DNA from: Nonomuraea typhae
GTDB lineage: Bacteria > Actinomycetota > Actinomycetes > Streptosporangiales > Streptosporangiaceae
Direction: 5' to 3'
Length of the DNA: 64,000 bases
NCBI RefSeq assembly: GCF_009760925.1
Contig: NZ_VRLV01000016.1
Location: 1-64,000 of the forward strand
Shown piece by piece: positions 24,649-32,629 of this stretch. Position numbers and translations under genes: made by a program. The notes under the pieces were generated by a model. It saw only the letters and a program-made list of their open reading frames with translations. It had not been told where the DNA came from and searched no databases. Position 1 is the stretch's first letter, and each line of letters starts with the position of its first letter.

Positions 24649-26019
24649 TCATCTGAGCGCGGCCGTGCTCATGGCGGTTTCGAGGCGGTCGAGGATCGTG
24701 TACGCGTCGTGCACGAGCGTCTTGGTGTCGCCCGCCTCGAGGTAGAGCACCCCGGCGAGGTTGAGCGAGCCGCTCGGCGGGTCGAAGGGGACCATCCGCT
24801 CCCCGCGTCCCAGGGCGGTGAAGTCGGGCACGATCTCGGCCCGGGTGCCCGGAGAGACCAGCGCGCCCAGGTCGAGCCGTTCGGGGTCGAAGACGGGCGC
24901 GCTCGTCCACGGGACGCCCCGCGAGTCGGCGGCGATCATGTTGACCGACCCGGCCGCGCGCCCGCCCGGCCCGGTGATCATCCGCGGGGGCAGCCCCGGG
25001 TCGAGCCCGAGCACGGCCTTCGCCAGCGCCGCCACGAGGTCGACGCCGTGGATCGCGGCCACCTGGCGCGTGAGCAGGCGCCCGCCCAGGCTGGCGGCCG
25101 TCTCCAGCAGGCAGAGGTGCCGGTCGGCCAGCAGCTTCAGCTCGGTGTGGGTGCCGCAGGTGCTCAGCCCGAGCGCGTTCACCGCCCGCGCCGAGACCTC
25201 CTCGATCTCGCGTTGCAGCGGCTCGGGCAGGACGCTGGGCGCCAGGTTGCCGCGCTCGACGAAGGGAGGCAGCGTCGGCAGCCGCTCGGTGATGCAGACC
25301 GGGTGATAGGTCCCGTCGACGACCAGGCCCTCGACGCTCAGGTAGTCGGCGTACTGCGCGTCCTCGTGCCAGGACGAGCGGCTGGCCGGGATGACGTCCT
25401 CCGCGATGAGCTCGTCCGCGCCGTCGGCGTACAACTCGGCCAGTTGCGCGCCCCTGGCCCGCGCGGCGGCGGCGCGGGCCCGGTGGAAGGCGGCCGGGAT
25501 GTCCTCGCGCCGGTGGATGAGAACCTGGCCGATCGAGCCCGCGCCCCAGGCCGTCTTGAGCAGAAACGGCGGCGACAGCCGCTCCCAGGCCAGGTCGAGG
25601 TCCTCCAGCGAGTCCACCGCCTGGAAACGCGGCACCGGCACGCCCGAGGAGGCCCATTTGCGGCGCATCAGCCGCTTGCTGCGCGCCCGCACCACCCCGC
25701 GCCCCGGTCCCGGCAGGCCCAGCCGCTCGGCCGCCAGCGCGGTGGCGATCAGCGCGAACTCCGAGAACGTCAGCACCCCGCGAGCCCCCAGCCCGGTGGC
25801 GGCGCCGACGATGCGCTCGATGAGCGCCGGCCCGCTGAGGCTCTCCGCGGAGGCGTCCGTGACCGAGACACAGTGCTGGGCGACGGCTGTCGCGCCCGCC
25901 GGCGGGGGAGAGGCCAGCTTCAGCAGATGCGTCTCGGCCACGGCCGCCAGTCTGGGCAGCACGTCGGCCAGCGGCGGGCCGCCGCGTGCGTAGACGAGCA
26001 GGAGCGGTGCTTTCCTCAT
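24649..26019 (-). CDS. ATP-grasp ligase, third gene of an amide/peptide-type operon
   Basis: A 456-residue ATP-grasp enzyme, comparable in size to carboxylate-amine ligases such as L-amino-acid ligases. Visible parts: an N-terminal Rossmann-like region (LLLVYARGG), the central grasp segment (PPFLLKTAWGAGSIGQVLIH; LIAEDVIPASRSSW) and the magnesium/ATP motif TELKLLADRHLCLLETAASLGGR. Such enzymes activate a carboxylate as acyl phosphate and join it to an amine. It begins ten bases after the AsnB-like gene. Together with the methyltransferase it suggests assembly of a small amide or dipeptide whose identity is unknown. Confidence 0.83.
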   Translation of the reverse strand: MRKAPLLLVYARGGPPLADVLPRLAAVAETHLLKLASPPPAGATAVAQHCVSVTDASAESLSGPALIERIVGAATGLGARGVLTFSEFALIATALAAERLGLPGPGRGVVRARSKRLMRRKWASSGVPVPRFQAVDSLEDLDLAWERLSPPFLLKTAWGAGSIGQVLIHRREDIPAAFHRARAAAARARGAQLAELYADGADELIAEDVIPASRSSWHEDAQYADYLSVEGLVVDGTYHPVCITERLPTLPPFVERGNLAPSVLPEPLQREIEEVSARAVNALGLSTCGTHTELKLLADRHLCLLETAASLGGRLLTRQVAAIHGVDLVAALAKAVLGLDPGLPPRMITGPGGRAAGSVNMIAADSRGVPWTSAPVFDPERLDLGALVSPGTRAEIVPDFTALGRGERMVPFDPPSGSLNLAGVLYLEAGDTKTLVHDAYTILDRLETAMSTAALR

Positions 26020-26028
26020 CGGCCGTCC

Positions 26029-27540
26029 CTACGAGTGGAAGACGAAGTATCCGTTGGACCCGAAGTCCCACCCGAGCTTGCGATAGCGGGCGGGCGGCAG
26101 GGGATAGCCGGACTCCAGGTAGGCGTGCAGGAAGTACGCCGCCTCCGGCTGGTCCAGGCCCAGCCGGGTCAGGAGCTCCTCGGCCAGCTCCGGCCGGTGG
26201 CGGCGGGCGTACTCGATGAGCTGGAACAACAGGCCGGTGCCCTGCGGCATCCTGATCTTGGGCCGCCAGGCGAGGTAGTCGGGGATGATCCCGCTGACCG
26301 CCTTGCGCAGGATCCACTTCTCGGTGCCGTCACGCAGCTTGTACTCCATGGGCAGCTGCCAGGCGAAGTCCACCACCTCCCGGTCGAGGAAGGGCACCCT
26401 GGCCTCGACCGTGTGCGCCATCGAGGTACGGTCCACCCGCTGGAGGTCGGTGCGGTGCAGGTTCATCACCCGGTAGCGCATCATCGCCACGGGATCCGGG
26501 TGGTCGCGGAACAGCTCGTACCCGGCGAGCAACTCGTCACTGGCATCGCCCACCAGGACCACCTTGATGCCGAGCTTCCGCGCGACCTCGAAGGCGGGTG
26601 CCATCACGCAGGCGTCCATGACGTCGATGACCTCGAAGGTCTCGAGCTGACGCACCACGGCCGTCATGTTGCCGACCAGCTCGCCGTACCCCAGAATCCG
26701 GGTCACCTGGCGCACGCCCAGGTCGCGGCAGGAGCGCTCGGCGAACGCCAGGTCGGGCGCGCCGGGGAAGCCGACGGTGATCGCCATGACGTTGGGGTGG
26801 TGCCGGAGCGCCAGCCCGAGGATGGCCGCACTGTCCAGGCCGCCGCTGTAGATCACGCCGATGGGCAGGTCCGTCTGTACGCGCTTGCGCACGGCGTTGT
26901 CCAGGATGTCGCGGAAACGCGTGACCAGCGCGTCCTCCTCCGCGGGCAGCTGGCAGGCGTCCCGCTCGTCGTAGCGCCACAGCCCCGCCTCGTCCATCCC
27001 GTGGCCCGGCGGGAACACCTCGGGCGTCACCCCCAGCGGCAGGAACGACTTGATCTCCGAGGCGAACAGCAGGCCGGCCTCGTCACCGGCCCAGTACAGC
27101 GGCTTGACCCCGAACCGGTCGCGCGCGGCCAGGAAGGCCCGGCGGGTCGCGTCGTAGATCACGAACGCGAACATGCCGTCCAGATGGAGCGGCAGCTCGG
27201 CGCCCCACGCGCGATAACCGTGGACGAGCACCTCGGTGTCGGAGGCCGTGCGGAAGCCGTAGCCGAGTTCCTCCAGTTCGCCGCGGAGCTCCCGGTGGTT
27301 GTAGATCTCGCCGTTGAACACCGTCCACAGGGTCCCGGCCCAGTCGGCCATCGGCTGGATGCCACTCTCGCGGCCGACGATGGCCAGCCGGTTGCTGCCC
27401 ATCGCCGCACCGGGCGGGGTGATCATCCCGCCGTAGTGCTCCGGGTCACCCCGATGGGCGATCGCCGCCAGCATGGACTTCACTCTGCCGACCGCCACCG
27501 GAGCGCCGCCGCAGGTTATCTCCGCCGCGATTCCGCACAT
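26029..27540 (-). CDS. Glutamine-dependent asparagine-synthetase-like enzyme (AsnB family)
   Basis: A 503-residue protein from ATG 27540, chosen because it places the catalytic Cys2 at the N-terminus (MCGIAAEI). The glutaminase half keeps Arg51, NGE (76-78) and Asp101. The synthetase half has the PP-loop YSGGLDSAAILG (231-242) and GDASDELLAGYE. It is shorter than E. coli AsnB (554 residues). It could make asparagine, but in an operon with an ATP-grasp ligase and a methyltransferase it more likely amidates or cyclises a pathway intermediate. A GGGGAGA ribosome site precedes the ATG. Confidence 0.87.
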   Translation of the reverse strand: MCGIAAEITCGGAPVAVGRVKSMLAAIAHRGDPEHYGGMITPPGAAMGSNRLAIVGRESGIQPMADWAGTLWTVFNGEIYNHRELRGELEELGYGFRTASDTEVLVHGYRAWGAELPLHLDGMFAFVIYDATRRAFLAARDRFGVKPLYWAGDEAGLLFASEIKSFLPLGVTPEVFPPGHGMDEAGLWRYDERDACQLPAEEDALVTRFRDILDNAVRKRVQTDLPIGVIYSGGLDSAAILGLALRHHPNVMAITVGFPGAPDLAFAERSCRDLGVRQVTRILGYGELVGNMTAVVRQLETFEVIDVMDACVMAPAFEVARKLGIKVVLVGDASDELLAGYELFRDHPDPVAMMRYRVMNLHRTDLQRVDRTSMAHTVEARVPFLDREVVDFAWQLPMEYKLRDGTEKWILRKAVSGIIPDYLAWRPKIRMPQGTGLLFQLIEYARRHRPELAEELLTRLGLDQPEAAYFLHAYLESGYPLPPARYRKLGWDFGSNGYFVFHS

Positions 27541-27554
27541 GGTCTCCCCTGTTT

Positions 27555-28604
27555 CTAGCGCTTCTCGCCCACCGCCACGAGCGCCACCCGCGGCACCAGC
27601 GCGACCCACTCGGAACCGTCCTGGTAAATGACCGGCTCCCGCTGCCATTCTGGGTCCGCGTCGTCGGGCGCATCGCTTTCCCGATGCAGAAAATAGTTTT
27701 CCGCAAGTTTCCATATCATCTGCCGTATATCGGCACGCGCGGCGTGCGGCTGGGCCAGCTCGGTGAGCCCGTACATGTCATACAGATGGTCGGCCATCTC
27801 CGCACCCGCCGCTTCCAGGGATTCACCACGGGTGACGAGCGGGTCGTATATACGGTGAATCGCGATGGCCGACAGGCCGCCGAGTTTGAGTAAACGCGTC
27901 ATTTCGGCCGCGGTGAAATGACGGTACGGGTGCCCGGCCTTGGAATAGCGGTGCACGACGTCGGAGAACCACATGCTGCCCGGCGAGTCGGCCTCGAAGT
28001 CGTGCAGCACCAGCCGGCCGCCGGGGCGCAGCACGCGAGCCGCCTCCCGGCAGACCGCGAGCCGGTCGCCGGGCGCGATGTGGTGCGTGCCGTACGCCAG
28101 AAGCGCGGCGTCCACGCTCTCGTCGTGCATGAACAGGAACCGCGCCTCCTGCCTGACCGCCGCGTGCCCGGCCCGCAGCGCCCCGACGACCATGTGCCCG
28201 GCCATGTCGCTGGTGATCACCGCGCCGCGCGCCTGCGGCGCGATGCCGGTGAACACCCGGGCCAGCAGCCCGTCGCCGCCGAGCAGGTCGAGGGCGCGCC
28301 AGCCGGACGGAATGCGGCTCAGGTCGGCGCAGCCCGAGGCGAGGGTGAACAACGTGCGAATTCCCCGCATCCTGATGGTGGGATTTCGCTGCGCCTGGCG
28401 ATAGGAGTCGCCGCGCCCGGAGTGATGGTCGGTCTCGAACTCGTTGCGGAGCCCGGCCAGCCTGGCGAGCTCGGTGTGACTGCCTTTTCTGCCGAACCAG
28501 AGGCGGGTGCCGACCTCGGGAAAGTGCTGGTCAACTAAATCCAGATATTCGCCGACCGTGAACCCCGGAATATAGGGCTGTTGCCTTAACGTGATTTCGG
28601 CCAC
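27555..28604 (-). CDS. SAM-dependent methyltransferase, first gene of the AsnB/ATP-grasp operon
   Basis: About 349 residues from GTG 28604, preferred over TTG 28619 because GGGG then lies about seven bases upstream. The SAM-binding core is ALDLLGGDGLLARVF (motif I), with VCREAARVLRPGGRLVLHDF as the post-II/III region. The N-terminal 100 residues and the C-terminal 120 residues are unlike common small methyltransferases and may bind the substrate. The AsnB-like gene follows after 14 bases. The methyl acceptor is unknown. Confidence 0.8.
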   Translation of the reverse strand: MAEITLRQQPYIPGFTVGEYLDLVDQHFPEVGTRLWFGRKGSHTELARLAGLRNEFETDHHSGRGDSYRQAQRNPTIRMRGIRTLFTLASGCADLSRIPSGWRALDLLGGDGLLARVFTGIAPQARGAVITSDMAGHMVVGALRAGHAAVRQEARFLFMHDESVDAALLAYGTHHIAPGDRLAVCREAARVLRPGGRLVLHDFEADSPGSMWFSDVVHRYSKAGHPYRHFTAAEMTRLLKLGGLSAIAIHRIYDPLVTRGESLEAAGAEMADHLYDMYGLTELAQPHAARADIRQMIWKLAENYFLHRESDAPDDADPEWQREPVIYQDGSEWVALVPRVALVAVGEKR

Positions 28605-28640
28605 GAAGGTCCCCGTCAATAGGGATGATATGACATGGCA

Positions 28641-28669
28641 TTCCTATCAATGGTCGAGTATTGTGTCAA
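28641..28669 (-). promoter_or_regulatory. Promoter of the methyltransferase/AsnB/ATP-grasp operon
   Basis: On the minus strand TTGACA (28669-28664) and TAGGAA (28646-28641) are separated by 17 bases. The -35 box is a perfect match to the vegetative consensus. The start codon at 28604 follows about 30 bases after the expected transcription start. Confidence 0.6.
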
Positions 28670-28770
28670 CGAAGCATTTCCGGGCCGGTGGGTGTGGTAG
28701 AGGAAAACTCCGCTCGCCGGGCGGCGCCCGAGGTCCGTGGCCGGCCTGACTTGTGGTCAAATAGGGCACC

Positions 28771-30453
28771 ATGCTCCAACCGTTGCAGCCGGGTGACCCC
28801 GAGCGGATCGGCCGTCACACCCTCACGGGCCGCCTGGGAGAGGGCGGCCAGGGAGTCGTGTACCTCGGGTCCGGGCCCGGCGGGGAGCAGGTCGCGGTCA
28901 AGGTGCTGCGCGCCCCCGTCGCCGCCGATGACGGCGCCCGCGAGCGGTTCGTGCGTGAGCTCGGCTTCGCGGAGAGGGTCGCCGACTTCTGCACCGCCCG
29001 AGTGCTCGAGGCCGACGTCGCCGGCGGCCGGCCGTACATCGTGAGCGAGTTCGTCCCCGGGCCGTCGTTGCAGCAGCTCGTCCGGGCCGAAGGGCCGCGT
29101 TCCGGCGCCGCGCTGCACCGGCTGGCGATCGGCACCGCCACGGCGCTGGCCGCCATCCACCAGGCGAAGGTCGTGCACCGGGACTTCAAGCCCGGCAACG
29201 TGCTGATGAGCGGGGACGGGCCGCGGGTCATCGACTTCGGGATCGCCAAGGCCCTCGACGGGACCGCCACGCTGACCAGCCACGTGGTGGGGACGCCCGC
29301 CTACATGGCGCCCGAGCAGTACCTGGGGGAGGGGCTCGGGCCGTGGACCGACATGTTCGCCTGGGGCGCGACGGTGCTGTTCGCCGCCACGGGGCGGGCG
29401 CCGTTCGGGGACGACACCGCGCCCGCCGTGATGCACCGGGTGCTGCGCGCCGAACCCGACGTGAGCGTGCTGCCGGAACCGCTGGGCGGGCTGGTCGCCG
29501 CCTGCCTGGCCAAGGACCCTGCCCGGCGGCCGGGCGCGGCGCAGGTGCTGCTGGCCCTGCTGGGACTCGACCCCGCTGCGGCCGGTTCCTCCCCGGAGGC
29601 CGTCCTGGCGGCGGGCGCCACCGCGGTGGACGTCCCCGAGGAGCAGGTGGAGGCACCCGGGACCGCGCCCCTGTACGTGCCTGGGACCGCGCCCCTGCAT
29701 GCGGCTGGGACCGCGCCCCTGCATGCGCCGGGTGGGCCCGGGGGGATGCCGCATCCCGCTGTGGGCGGGCCGTACCCGCCGGGAGTGGCCGTGATGCCTC
29801 CGGCCGCCGCGGCGAAGCCCACCGGTCAGGTGAAGGTACTTCTCGGCGTGGGCGTCGCCGCCCTGGTGGTGCTCGGCCTGCTGGGGGTCGTCGTGTGGCG
29901 CGTGGCCGCCGGCGGCGCCTCACTGGCCGCGCTACCCGGCGCCACCACCGAGCCGCCCGCCACCGCCGGATCCGGCGAGAGCTCGAGCCCCGAGCCCTCC
30001 TCGACCGCCACGCCCACGCCCAGCCCGTCGGCCGACCTCTCCAGCCTGCCCGACCCGTGCGACATGATCCCGGAGGACGTGGCCGCGGCCTTCCAGCTGG
30101 ACGGCGGCGGCACCCGGACCGACGATGACGGTGCCCGGCGGCGCTGCTCGTGGTGGCCGGAGAATGAGAACGACCTCCCGTACTCCTTCGCCGACACCTT
30201 CGTCTACCCCACCAAGCAGCCGAAGGAGCGGACGAACCGCCCCATCAAGATCAACGGCAGGCCCTTCAAGGAGCGGATCTTCCGCATTCCGGGCGAGACC
30301 CACAAGCTGAACTGCAGCATCTCCTGGACCACCTCCTACGGCTACGTCCGGGTCGTGCTGAGCAACTACGGGCCGAAATGGGCCAAGGCGCCCGCGGTCT
30401 GCGCGGCGGCCCGGAGGCTGGCCGTGAAGGTCTATCCGCACGTCAAACGCTGA
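28771..30453 (+). CDS. Membrane Ser/Thr protein kinase with extracellular domain
   Basis: A 560-residue PknB-type kinase. The catalytic domain (about 14-270) has GEGGQGVVYLG, Lys44, HRDFKPGN (136-143), DFG (155-157) and APE (180-182). A linker carries three 8-residue repeats of GTAPL type. One membrane helix (KVLLGVGVAALVVLGLLGVV, about 353-375) leads to an outer domain that starts DPCDMIPEDVAAAF and resembles DUF3558-like lipoprotein domains. It probably senses an external signal and phosphorylates cytoplasmic targets. It is divergent from the methyltransferase operon. Confidence 0.9.
   Translation: MLQPLQPGDPERIGRHTLTGRLGEGGQGVVYLGSGPGGEQVAVKVLRAPVAADDGARERFVRELGFAERVADFCTARVLEADVAGGRPYIVSEFVPGPSLQQLVRAEGPRSGAALHRLAIGTATALAAIHQAKVVHRDFKPGNVLMSGDGPRVIDFGIAKALDGTATLTSHVVGTPAYMAPEQYLGEGLGPWTDMFAWGATVLFAATGRAPFGDDTAPAVMHRVLRAEPDVSVLPEPLGGLVAACLAKDPARRPGAAQVLLALLGLDPAAAGSSPEAVLAAGATAVDVPEEQVEAPGTAPLYVPGTAPLHAAGTAPLHAPGGPGGMPHPAVGGPYPPGVAVMPPAAAAKPTGQVKVLLGVGVAALVVLGLLGVVVWRVAAGGASLAALPGATTEPPATAGSGESSSPEPSSTATPTPSPSADLSSLPDPCDMIPEDVAAAFQLDGGGTRTDDDGARRRCSWWPENENDLPYSFADTFVYPTKQPKERTNRPIKINGRPFKERIFRIPGETHKLNCSISWTTSYGYVRVVLSNYGPKWAKAPAVCAAARRLAVKVYPHVKR
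29659..29730 (+). repeat. Three 24-base tandem repeats in the kinase linker
   Basis: The 15-mer GGGACCGCGCCCCTG begins at 29659, 29683 and 29707, an exact 24-base period encoding eight residues each (GTAPLYVP, GTAPLHAA, GTAPLHAP). The array lies in the juxtamembrane linker, so copy number could vary without breaking the frame. Confidence 0.85.
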
Positions 30454-30522
30454 ACGAGGTGATACTCGGGCGAACGCGGGCAGGGTGACCTGGGACGACA
30501 TCCAACGGAAAGGATCCGTGCC

Positions 30523-30849
30523 ATGCCTCGGGGATCGAGTCCCAAGCGGGAACGCCAGTACGAGCACATCAAGGACAGCGCCAAGAAGCGGGGGGTGGGT
30601 GAGAAGCGGGCCACGGAGATCGCCGCCCGCACGGTCAACAAGGAACGTGCGCGGTCCGGTGAGTCGAAGACGGCCAGCCGTACCTCGACCCAGGACATCT
30701 CGTCCGGACGGCGGGGCGGGCTGCGCTCCCACTCCGGCGCGGGCGGACGCACCCGCGACCAGCTCTACGCCGAGGCCAGGCGGCGCAATGTCAAAGGCCG
30801 CTCGAAGATGACGAAGGCGCAGCTGGAGAAGGCGCTCGGCGGGCGGTGA
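30523..30849 (+). CDS. Small basic protein, plasmid-stabilization/Rho-N-like
   Basis: A 108-residue, strongly basic protein (SPKRERQYEHIKDSAKKRG at the start). Its last 30 residues (RDQLYAEARRRNVKGRSKM followed by TKAQLEKAL) look like a SAP/Rho-N helix-extended-helix motif that binds nucleic acid. Similar proteins are annotated as plasmid stabilization proteins in actinomycetes, without proven function. AAAGGA lies eight bases before ATG 30523. It ends just before a bidirectional-looking terminator hairpin shared with the tRNA array. Confidence 0.72.
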   Translation: MPRGSSPKRERQYEHIKDSAKKRGVGEKRATEIAARTVNKERARSGESKTASRTSTQDISSGRRGGLRSHSGAGGRTRDQLYAEARRRNVKGRSKMTKAQLEKALGGR

Positions 30850-30856
30850 CGCGTGA

Positions 30857-30886
30857 AGGCCGCCTCCCCGGGAGGGGAGACGGCCT
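30857..30886. terminator. Terminator hairpin between the basic protein gene and the tRNA array
   Basis: AGGCCGCCTCCCC (30857-30869) pairs with GGGGAGACGGCCT (30874-30886), a stem of about 12 pairs with a four-base loop. It follows the stop at 30849 on + and the 3' end of tRNA-Val on -, so it may end transcription from both sides. There is no long U tract, as is usual in actinomycetes. Confidence 0.6.
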
Positions 30887-30892
30887 CGGCGG

Positions 30893-30964
30893 TGGACGAT
30901 ACTGGGATTGAACCAGTGACCTCTTCCGTGTCAGGGAAGCGCTCTCCCGCTGAGCTAATCGTCC
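30893..30964 (-). tRNA. tRNA-Val (anticodon GAC)
   Basis: Seventy-two bases fold as a cloverleaf on the minus strand: acceptor GGACGAT with ATCGTCC, D-arm TTAGCTCAGCGGGAGAGC, anticodon loop CTGACAC giving GAC, and T-arm with GGTTCAATCC. CCA is not encoded. It is the third tRNA of a Gly-Cys-Val array. Confidence 0.93.
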
Positions 30965-30975
30965 GCGAACCTTCG

Positions 30976-31046
30976 AGGTGGAGACGGGAATCGAACCCGT
31001 GTAGACGGCTTTGCAGGCCGCTGCCTCGCCATTCAGCCACTCCACC
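30976..31046 (-). tRNA. tRNA-Cys (anticodon GCA)
   Basis: Seventy-one bases on the minus strand: acceptor GGTGGAG paired with CTCCACC, discriminator T as expected for cysteine, anticodon loop CTGCAAA giving GCA, and T-loop GGTTCGATTCC. It lies between the Gly and Val tRNAs of the array. Confidence 0.93.
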
Positions 31047-31061
31047 GAAAGGGAAGCTCCG

Positions 31062-31133
31062 AGCGGAAGACGGGACTTGAACCCGCGACCCTCACCTTGG
31101 CAAGGTGATGCTCTACCACTGAGCCACTTCCGC
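31062..31133 (-). tRNA. tRNA-Gly (anticodon GCC)
   Basis: Seventy-two bases on the minus strand: acceptor GCGGAAG with CTTCCGC, discriminator T, D-arm GGCTCAGTGGTAGAGC, anticodon loop TTGCCAA giving GCC, and T-loop GGTTCAAGTCC. It is the first gene of the three-tRNA transcript. Confidence 0.93.
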
Positions 31134-31161
31134 GTCCGCCGCTTTACGCGGCGACGGGAGA

Positions 31162-31190
31162 ACTCTAGCGAATCTTCACCGTCTCCCCAA
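31162..31190 (-). promoter_or_regulatory. Promoter of the Gly-Cys-Val tRNA array
   Basis: On the minus strand TTGGGG (31190-31185) and TAGAGT (31167-31162) are 17 bases apart. A short hairpin with CGCCGC (31137-31142) and GCGGCG (31148-31153) lies in the leader before tRNA-Gly. The promoter almost touches the stop of the CGNR gene at 31193. Confidence 0.55.
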
Positions 31191-31192
31191 AC

Positions 31193-31759
31193 TCAGTTTC
31201 TGGCCCTTGCCCGGAATGCGGCGGTCTTGACCCGGTTCTGGCAGGCGGTCGAGCAGAAGCGCCGGGTGCCGTTGCGTGAGACGTCCACGTAGACGCGGTC
31301 GCAGGACGGCGCCGTGCACACGCCGAGCCGGTCGCTGAACTCGCTGCCCAGCACGATCGCCAGCGCCGTGGCGCAGCTCGCGCCCCAGTCGCCGGCCATG
31401 GTGCCGCCGGGGCCGTGGAAGTGCAGGTGCCAGGGTTCGCCGTCGTGGCGGTCGAGGCGCGGGCGGGCGTTGTGGTCGTCGATCAGCCGGTTGACCTGGG
31501 CCGCGGCGGCGTCGACCGCGCCGTCGTCCATCGCGTCGAAGACCACGCGCAGCCGTCCGGCGACCTCGGCGAGCTCGGCGGCGTCGGGCGCGGTGAAGCC
31601 GGGGTGGCGGGGGTAGACCTCGCGGGCGGCCGTGGTGGCCGCCTCGTCCAGCGGCTCGTCCGGGGTGAAGGGCTTGCCGCGGCGCATGCCGGGCGTCAGC
31701 GCGTTGACGAAGCCCACGGTCACCCGCGTGACACTGTCTGTGTGACTGTTGAAGTTCAC
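31193..31759 (-). CDS. CGNR zinc-finger protein (ABATE domain)
   Basis: About 188 residues from GTG 31759; the open frame runs further to 31801. The C-terminal CGNR-type zinc finger is APSCDRVYVDVSRNGTRRFC and continues with two more ligands in STACQNRVK. The N-terminal part has the ABATE pattern (FVNALTPGMRRGKPF). Such proteins are stress-linked putative transcription factors in actinobacteria. GTG 31759 is chosen because GAAAGG lies upstream and the longer version would overlap the promoter of the divergent methyltransferase. Confidence 0.82.
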   Translation of the reverse strand: MNFNSHTDSVTRVTVGFVNALTPGMRRGKPFTPDEPLDEAATTAAREVYPRHPGFTAPDAAELAEVAGRLRVVFDAMDDGAVDAAAAQVNRLIDDHNARPRLDRHDGEPWHLHFHGPGGTMAGDWGASCATALAIVLGSEFSDRLGVCTAPSCDRVYVDVSRNGTRRFCSTACQNRVKTAAFRARARN

Positions 31760-31789
31760 TTGACCGGTTACAACCTTTCGGGCTAGCTT
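31760..31789 (+). promoter_or_regulatory. Promoter of the methyltransferase at 31832
   Basis: TTGACC (31760-31765) and TAGCTT (31784-31789) are 18 bases apart. The gene start follows 42 bases later with a strong AAGGAG ribosome site. The -35 box touches the start codon of the divergent CGNR gene, so the two promoters overlap. Confidence 0.5.
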
Positions 31790-31831
31790 GTGACTATCCA
31801 AAGTCTAAATGACAGTTACAAGGAGTCGGTT

Positions 31832-32593
31832 GTGCTCACCTATGACGCCGCCCGCGCATGGATCGACCGCTGGGACCTGCAGCAGGCCGGATACCTGCCC
31901 GACCGGGAGGAGCGCTTCACCGCCCTGATCGACGCGGTGGAGGCGCTCGGCCGCCCCGACCCGCTCGTGCTCGACCTGGGCTGCGGGCCCGGCTCGCTCT
32001 CCGCCCGCCTGCTGGAGCGCCTGCCCAAGGCCACCGTGATCTCCATTGACGCCGACCCGCTCCTGCTGGGCCTGGGCCGGGCCGCCTACCCCGGCCTCAC
32101 GTTCGTCTCGCGTGACCTGCGCACGCCCGGCTGGAGCCGCGACCTCGGCCTGGAGCGCCCCGCCGACGCCGCCGTGAGCACCACCGCCCTGCACTGGATC
32201 ACCGGCAGCGAACTGACCGGCCTGTACACCGAGGTCCACCAGGCCCTGCGGCCCGGCGGCGCCCTGCTCAACGGCGACCACCTCAACACCGACGACGCCA
32301 CCCCCGCGCTGGCCCGCCTCGAACACGCCATCCACGAGACGGAGACCGGCCGCAGGTTCGCCGCCGGCCGGCCCGAGGACTGGCGGGAATGGTGGCAGGC
32401 CGTCGTCGCCGACCCCGACCTGGCCGAGCTCAACACCGCCCGCCACGACCAGGGCGCCACCCATACCGGCGAGGAGTCCGAGTACCTGTCCACCCACGTC
32501 TTCGCCCTGCGCGCGGCCGGCTTCGCCGAGGTCGGCACCCTGTGGCAGCGGGGCAACAACCGCCTGCTGTGCGCGGTCAAGCACGATGCTTAG
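31832..32593 (+). CDS. Class I SAM-dependent methyltransferase
   Basis: About 253 residues. GTG 31832 is set by AAGGAG seven bases upstream. Motif I is VLDLGCGPGSLSARLLERLP, followed by an acidic strand end (VISIDADPLLLGLG) and the post-I region ALHWITGSELTGLYTEVHQA. The overall pattern resembles the trans-aconitate methyltransferase/UbiE-like group. It faces the CGNR gene and precedes an ArsR-type regulator by 36 bases. The substrate is unknown. Confidence 0.85.
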   Translation: MLTYDAARAWIDRWDLQQAGYLPDREERFTALIDAVEALGRPDPLVLDLGCGPGSLSARLLERLPKATVISIDADPLLLGLGRAAYPGLTFVSRDLRTPGWSRDLGLERPADAAVSTTALHWITGSELTGLYTEVHQALRPGGALLNGDHLNTDDATPALARLEHAIHETETGRRFAAGRPEDWREWWQAVVADPDLAELNTARHDQGATHTGEESEYLSTHVFALRAAGFAEVGTLWQRGNNRLLCAVKHDA

Positions 32594-32629
32594 ATCCTCG
32601 TCGAAACGTCGGTGGGTTAGCGTCGGGGC

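Noticed and set aside
26029..28619. Lasso-peptide cluster, because of the AsnB-like enzyme
   Set aside because: No B protein (RRE or transglutaminase-like protease) is present, and I saw no convincing short precursor gene.
30893..30964. tRNA-Val(GAC) as a second integration site
   Set aside because: Its flanks hold normal chromosomal genes, with no integrase and no duplicated 3' end.
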